From Zygnema cylindricum (taxonomy: Eukaryota; Streptophyta; Zygnematophyceae; Zygnematales; Zygnemataceae): DNA of 33,853 nucleotides. A program made the translations under genes and the position numbers. Within the stretch, counting starts at the first letter, position 1, and every line of letters starts with the position of its first letter. The stretch covers positions 104,244 through 138,096 of the forward strand of contig JBBHKE010000866.1 in the NCBI GenBank assembly GCA_037447655.1, read 5' to 3'. Below the pieces are notes generated by a model. The model saw nothing but the letters and a program-made list of their open reading frames with translations, made no database searches and was not told the DNA's origin. Positions 31,701 through 33,853 of this stretch are shown here, piece after piece.

Positions 31701-33688
31701 TTGAGTTTTCTTCTAGAGAATTTTCTCATTTTTTTTTGTTTTCTACTGTTTTCCACACCCAAAACTGTCATAGTAGCATGATCTTGTTGGGTTTTTTTTA
31801 TCTGAAGGGTTCTATTATGAAAGGGTTATTATTTTTCTTTTATTAAGTTTCTTTTTAAATTTCCTTACCCAAAACTGCCATAGTACGCATGTTCTTGAAT
31901 TGCCATAAGTTGAATTGCGTTGTATCCGAGTTTTTTCACTCGAGGAAGAACATTGTCGCGAAATTCAACGTAGGAACTCACTTTGGGTTCCTAAAAATTA
32001 AAAACAGGATATAAACAATTAAAGACAATTTCCTACTAAAAAGGAAAAAATCGAGAAAACTTAAAACAAATTTGAAAATTAAAATTAGATTCTTCTAAAT
32101 TAAAGACAGATTCCTGAAAACTAAAGACAAATTTGAGAATTAAAGATAGGTTTCTGAAAATTGGAGACAGATTCCTAAAAACTAAAAGACAAATTTGAAA
32201 ATTAAAGACAAGTTCCTGAAACAGACAACGAGAAATACTTGAGCTATGTAAAAGAGGTAAGTAAAAAGGATTGTTTTTTATTTTTGGTTTTGTTTAACAA
32301 AAAGGATATTGAGGAGATTCACTGAAAAATGTGACTATCCAATTCAGTATTTAGGCAATTTAAGAAAGAAATAAAAATTAAGCAAGATTATTAAATTTAT
32401 GAAAAAATTACATTGACACGTCTTCAACAAAATAACTTAGAATTTTTATTTTTCTTTTTTTGTAAGTGTTTTCTTGTGGACAACACTTAGGAAGCTCGAT
32501 TTTAATTTAGCAAGAAGAATAAATTAAAAAAAAAATATCATGAATTTTAAAGCACAATTCTGGAAACAAAAAAAAAAATGGAAATTAATAAACCCCAGCA
32601 CACTTTTCCATGAGAATTAAACATTATTCCAGTTCATAAAAAGGCGAAAAAATAAGGGCAACAACAAAGGGGCAAAAACAAAGGAAAGAAAAGAAAGAAA
32701 AGAAAGGGAAAAAAAAAGGGGGGAGGTGGGGAAATAAAAAAGGAAAAAAGTTAAATACCGGGCTACTCATCCCGACGTGTGCCTCATATATTCGAAGGGA
32801 GACGGGACGTTTAGGACGAGAATATTTGAACTGATAAACCTCCTGTTAAATTCACAACAAATAATTAGAAATTAAACAGGAGGTTAGTTAAAAAACAAGG
32901 ATCATCAAAAAATGAACTTAAAAACCTCCTTTAAATCCAAAGAAAATACATGTTTAAACAAACAACAAGTAAGCAATTAAACTAGAAACTGTTGGACACT
33001 CTGAAAAACCCTATAGTTCCTGTAAAATCCCCAACAAACGATGAAAAGTTTAAAAGAAAAAAAAAAAAAGGTTAACCTGAGGGGGAGGATCATAATAAAT
33101 TCCATTGTAAGGAATTTCTCCGGGAGCCTGGACAGCAAATTTTATCCAAGCAGGGATAGAATCTTTGGGACCATTCGGAGTATCCAAATGAATCTGAAAG
33201 CAGATAACAAAGTTTGCAGAAAATAAAATAAAATCGAGAATAAAAACCTGTCAAACGATGTCAAATCTGGTTTATTTCCATCCAAAACGAGTTAATTATG
33301 TTATTAATTTGTAAAGAAATGAGCAGATGAAAGGGCAAATTTAGAGGTTTCTAACTTGTATTGCTTAATGAAAAAGCAAAACGAAACGGAAAATGAACAA
33401 GCAATGCTTCGATTTTTAATATTTGTCATTACATTCGCAGGAAAAAACCACAAAATGAAATGATTTTAAGAGTTTTCTCAAAGAGAGAGAAGAATGGGAT
33501 AGAAGGAAGGAGTGAGATAAAGAGGGCGATAAAAAGGAGGAAAGAAGATGAGAGGGAGATACGAGAAGAAAAGAAGTAGATAAGGAGATAATGGAGAGAC
33601 GCCTCACCTTAACACGTGACCCGTGAGGGATGGCGGAGGTCCCATCTGGATTGTCAGGCAAAAAAATCTCCCAGATTCCGAAGTCATT
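23133..33688 (-). CDS. starch (1,4-alpha-glucan) branching enzyme, class II, 16 exons, 5'-incomplete
   Basis: Cuts an alpha-1,4 glucan and rejoins it by an alpha-1,6 bond, making the branch points of amylopectin; in plants it acts in plastids. Exons spliced in order give about 590 residues: CBM48 glycan-binding part ([20 protein letters not shown] is the class II form), the GH13 barrel, then the C-terminal beta domain ending at [19 protein letters not shown]. Catalytic elements: DCVHSH (region I), FRFDGVTS with the nucleophile Asp at 28498-28500, GED with the acid/base Glu (exon 8, damaged), and ESHDQALVG (stabilising His-Asp). The plastid transit peptide and start lie beyond the window (family length about 700-860 residues). 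All splice phases agree except at exon 8, which carries a net frameshift. The gene may be a pseudogene or contain sequencing errors. Confidence 0.95.
23396..23472 (-). repeat. decayed duplicate of exon 15 (copy b)
   Basis: Minus strand retains a TTTTTAG acceptor-like edge and an intact 3' part reading [10 protein letters not shown] followed by a GTAAAT donor, but the middle is scrambled. The shared ACTTACTTTTC edge extends into the intron. Confidence 0.75.
23477..23530 (-). repeat. decayed duplicate of exon 15 (copy a)
   Basis: Keeps the GTTTAGACCATAACGCCAGT block, equivalent to exon 15 DNA, and a CCAG-GTGAAT donor-like edge. Confidence 0.7.
23640..23714 (-). CDS. branching enzyme exon 15
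   Basis: 25 codons, [20 protein letters not shown] to TYFSQ; acceptor TTTTAG, donor GTAAAT. Confidence 0.94.
23938..24090 (-). repeat. two decayed duplicates of the exon 14 3' end
   Basis: 24041-24090 shares CCGGGTTTC and CAAACATCCTACGCG (plus strand) with exon 14. 23975-24035 shares the TACCTTA edge, TTCCGGGTT, GCAATAATCTGTG and CAGCTTT blocks. All three are preceded by ACATTCTTTTC-like DNA, giving a tandem period near 100 bp. Confidence 0.75.
24159..24314 (-). CDS. branching enzyme exon 14 (C-terminal beta domain)
   Basis: 52 codons, [20 protein letters not shown] to GCLKPGKYK; acceptor CTCCAG, donor [23 protein letters not shown] is typical of the C-terminal all-beta domain. Confidence 0.96.
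24804..24881 (-). CDS. branching enzyme exon 13
   Basis: 26 codons, [20 protein letters not shown] to EEKYG; acceptor TTAAAG, donor GTATAA. Confidence 0.93.
24968..24997 (-). repeat. decayed duplicate of the exon 13 5' end
   Basis: Minus strand TTTTCAG then GTGGATGCGGATATTTTTGA against the exon's GCGGATGCGGAATTTTTGAG. Confidence 0.7.
25309..25409 (-). CDS. branching enzyme exon 12
   Basis: 101 nt, completing Glu then [20 protein letters not shown] to CRRRFDL; acceptor AAATAG, donor GTATTC. Confidence 0.94.
25660..25733 (-). repeat. duplicate of the exon 11 3' end
   Basis: Shares the exact 20-mer GAGATATCCCTCTCCTCCCA with exon 11 (25693-25712 against 25810-25829), plus the AAATTCAT-GCCC block and an ATTTTAC donor-like edge. 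Confidence 0.85.
25778..25925 (-). CDS. branching enzyme exon 11
   Basis: 148 nt, [20 protein letters not shown] to [12 protein letters not shown]; acceptor TTTTCAG, donor GTAAAA; ends in phase 1. Confidence 0.97.
26069..26231 (-). repeat. two decayed duplicates of the exon 11 5' end
   Basis: 26069-26100 matches GAGTACT-G-CCCAT-GAGAGCCAT-AAG. 26199-26231 matches CCATTGAAAGCCA-AAGTCGTA and a TTTCCTGAAA acceptor edge. Both are followed by TTCACATTAAAAAAA, so they form a ~131-bp tandem pair. Confidence 0.75.
26766..26832 (-). repeat. decayed duplicate of the exon 10 3' end
   Basis: Plus strand ACCATATTTATGAGCTTAAA then AGCGATGG, GGTCGTGG and GATATCG against exon 10's ACCTTGTCCATGAGCCAAAA, AGCGATAG, GGTCGTGG and GATATCGCC. 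Confidence 0.7.
27015..27159 (-). CDS. branching enzyme exon 10 (transition-state His-Asp)
   Basis: 145 nt, [20 protein letters not shown] to TIAFWLMDK; acceptor TTTTGCAG, donor [17 protein letters not shown] is the conserved fourth catalytic region. Confidence 0.96.
27190..27380 (-). repeat. decayed duplicates of the exon 10 5' end
   Basis: 27258-27290 reads GCCATATTCCAGG then TTTCGTTTTCGGTTCCG, parallel to the exon edge CCCATATTCCAG-CCTCGTCCTTGGTTCTG. 27222-27247 is a weaker copy. A 21-bp CACAATTATTCCAAT-containing block repeats at 27190 and 27335. Confidence 0.65.
27424..27530 (-). CDS. branching enzyme exon 9
   Basis: 107 nt, [20 protein letters not shown] to ADKWIELLS plus 2 nt; acceptor TTTTCAG, donor GTAAGA. 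Confidence 0.95.
27644..27697 (-). repeat. decayed duplicate of the exon 9 5' end
   Basis: Plus strand GAACCGATCAAGCTAAAATG then GGCATTTCACTCATCTGAT, parallel to exon 9's GCACTGGTCGAGCCAAAGTG, GGCATTCCACTCACCTGAA. Confidence 0.8.
28000..28114 (-). pseudogene. branching enzyme exon 8, frameshifted (acid/base region)
   Basis: Bounded by a good ATGCAG acceptor and GTAAGG donor. It starts in frame as [12 protein letters not shown], continues after a 1-nt loss in another frame as ST..LAVVYL, and ends near TFPEAITV then GAGGAT-like DNA reduced to GAGAT. The exon is 115 nt, whereas about 129 nt is expected from the family and from phase-0 neighbours, so around 14 nt are missing in several small deletions and the frame does not close. 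The Glu of the conserved GEDVSG motif falls at this damaged 3' end. Confidence 0.85.
28459..28569 (-). CDS. branching enzyme exon 7 (nucleophile)
   Basis: 37 codons, [20 protein letters not shown] to THHGLQ; acceptor TTTCAG, donor [17 protein letters not shown] contains the catalytic nucleophile Asp. Confidence 0.96.
29107..29215. repeat. decayed CGATATT/TATAGCA-type repeat in intron 6
   Basis: GCGTATAGCATTGCAATATT and GTGCGATATTCGAATTTGA blocks resemble the TATCGG-rich family only loosely. A telo-box-like AAACCCTAAAA cluster lies just before it (29050-29090). Confidence 0.35.
29434..29672. mobile_element. MITE-like element 3, CACCGTGAATCG family, in intron 6
   Basis: Left end AGTACACCGTGGATCGTTTT then TAGCGTTA; right end, reverse-complemented, GTATAACACACTGTGATTTG then TTATTAGCGTTAATAAC. 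About 239 bp with imperfect inverted termini. Confidence 0.65.
29685..30008. mobile_element. MITE-like element 4, CACCGTGAATCG family, in intron 6
   Basis: Begins GTATACCGTGGATCACTATT and keeps the CCATTTGGAGACCGACAATC block related to 4806-4835 and 14775-14800. The right end (AATTAGAGTTATTGACTCTA) is diverged. It abuts element 3. Confidence 0.6.
30132..30261 (-). CDS. branching enzyme exon 6, followed by a GC donor
   Basis: 130 nt, completing VHS then [20 protein letters not shown] to NYSEWE. Acceptor TTACAG. The exon ends GAG and the intron begins GCAAGT, the strong GC-AG donor consensus. No GT alternative keeps the frame with exon 7. Confidence 0.93.
30800..30876. repeat. GGGAGA/GA microsatellite in intron 5
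   Basis: (GGGAGA)n then (GA)n directly at the 3' side of exon 5, ending four bases before the donor region. Confidence 0.9.
30886..31005 (-). CDS. branching enzyme exon 5 (catalytic region I)
   Basis: 120 nt, [20 protein letters not shown] to [10 protein letters not shown]; acceptor TGACAG, donor GTTAGT. With exon 6 it builds the conserved DxVHSH substrate-binding motif. Confidence 0.95.
31039..31140. repeat. GGAGA pentanucleotide-rich tract in intron 4
   Basis: Tandem GAGGA/GGAGA units, close to the exon 5 acceptor. Confidence 0.9.
31751..31790 (-). repeat. decayed duplicate of the exon 4 3' end
   Basis: Plus strand ACACCCAAAACTGTCATAGT then AGCATGATCTTGTTG against exon 4's TTACCCAAAACTGCCATAGT, ACGCATGTTCTTGAATTG. 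Confidence 0.75.
31869..31990 (-). CDS. branching enzyme exon 4
   Basis: 122 nt (40 codons + 2 nt), [20 protein letters not shown] to EHAYYGSFG; acceptor TTTTTAG, donor GTAAGG; ends in phase 2. Confidence 0.94.
32759..32842 (-). CDS. branching enzyme exon 3
   Basis: 28 codons, [20 protein letters not shown] to GMSSP; acceptor TTAACAG, donor [17 protein letters not shown] marks entry to the GH13 barrel. Confidence 0.93.
32914..32940 (-). repeat. possible duplicate of the exon 3 5' end
   Basis: Plus strand TGAACTTAAAAACCTCCTTT then AAATCC against TGAACTGATAAACCTCCTGT, TAAATTC at the exon 3 acceptor. Confidence 0.5.
33077..33193 (-). CDS. branching enzyme exon 2 (CBM48)
   Basis: 39 codons, [20 protein letters not shown] to GIYYDPPPQ; acceptor CTTTCAG, donor GTTAAC. 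The [18 protein letters not shown] segment identifies a class II rather than class I enzyme. Confidence 0.94.
33481..33600. repeat. purine-rich tract in intron 1
   Basis: GAGAGA/GAAGGA-rich DNA next to the exon 1 donor; no gene. Confidence 0.7.
33608..33688 (-). CDS. branching enzyme exon 1 of those visible (CBM48)
   Basis: 27 codons, [16 protein letters not shown] to HGSRVK; acceptor TTTTGCAG, donor GTGAGG; phase 0 at both ends. Earlier exons are outside the window. Confidence 0.93.
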
Positions 33689-33702
33689 CTGCAAAATTAG
33701 AG

Positions 33703-33765
33703 AGAGAGAAAAACACACACACAAAGAGAGAGGGAGAGAGGGAAAAAGAGAGGGAGAGAGAACGA

Positions 33766-33851
<86 letters not shown>

Positions 33852-33853
33852 GA
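33703..33853. repeat. (GA)n microsatellite at the right window end
   Basis: Nearly perfect (GA)n from about 33770 to the end, in the intron upstream of the first visible exon. Confidence 0.97.

Overview
This window is eukaryotic nuclear DNA, very probably from a streptophyte (a charophyte-grade alga or a non-seed plant). The evidence is a class II starch-branching-enzyme gene with many small phase-consistent exons and GT/GC-AG introns, clusters of the plant telo-box/telomere-type motif (TTTAGGG/AAACCCTA), a plant-style Copia retroelement and abundant (GA)n tracts. Both ends of the window run out in (GA)n, so it may be a whole contig broken at microsatellites. The species cannot be named from the sequence.

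Layout. 1-4.45 kb: purine-rich low-complexity DNA, a minus-strand orphan J-domain exon (2273-2396) resembling ARG1/DnaJ15-type proteins, and a possible minus-strand first exon (3867-4301) with a telo-box-rich 5' flank. 4.7-8.6 kb: DNA-type repeats. These are a 765-bp element with CACCGTGAATCG termini, two inverted copies of a ~677-bp element with AAGTTCCATCA termini, and between them a truncated LTR plus a piece of another repeat. 8.6-12.57 kb: a decayed Ty1/Copia element (5' LTR, gag, protease, integrase, start of RT) cut off at a ~250-bp-arm palindrome (12567-13098). 13.1-16 kb: repeat fragments, including two inverted copies of a TATCGG-rich element. 16.1-21.2 kb: a nearly complete but inactivated non-LTR retrotransposon on the minus strand. 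It has seven 5' monomers, a zinc finger, RT, a Cys/His motif, a restriction-like endonuclease domain and a 3' hairpin with AATAAA. It lies inside a TA/TG microsatellite and is interrupted by a 1050-bp solo LTR with a perfect 5-bp target duplication. 21.2-23.1 kb: AT-rich, no gene seen. 23.1-33.7 kb: sixteen exons of the starch branching enzyme on the minus strand; its 5' end lies beyond the window.

The main observations are: (1) decayed partial copies of the enzyme's own exon-intron boundaries recur in the introns beside many exons ('exon echoes'); (2) the exon that should carry the catalytic acid/base Glu is frameshifted; (3) one intron has a GC donor; (4) two diverged LTRs carry a tRNA-like A-box/B-box module in antisense at the same place; (5) the non-LTR element has tandem hairpin-bearing 5' monomers and sits in a microsatellite. 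All similarity statements come from reading and aligning by eye; no database search was possible.
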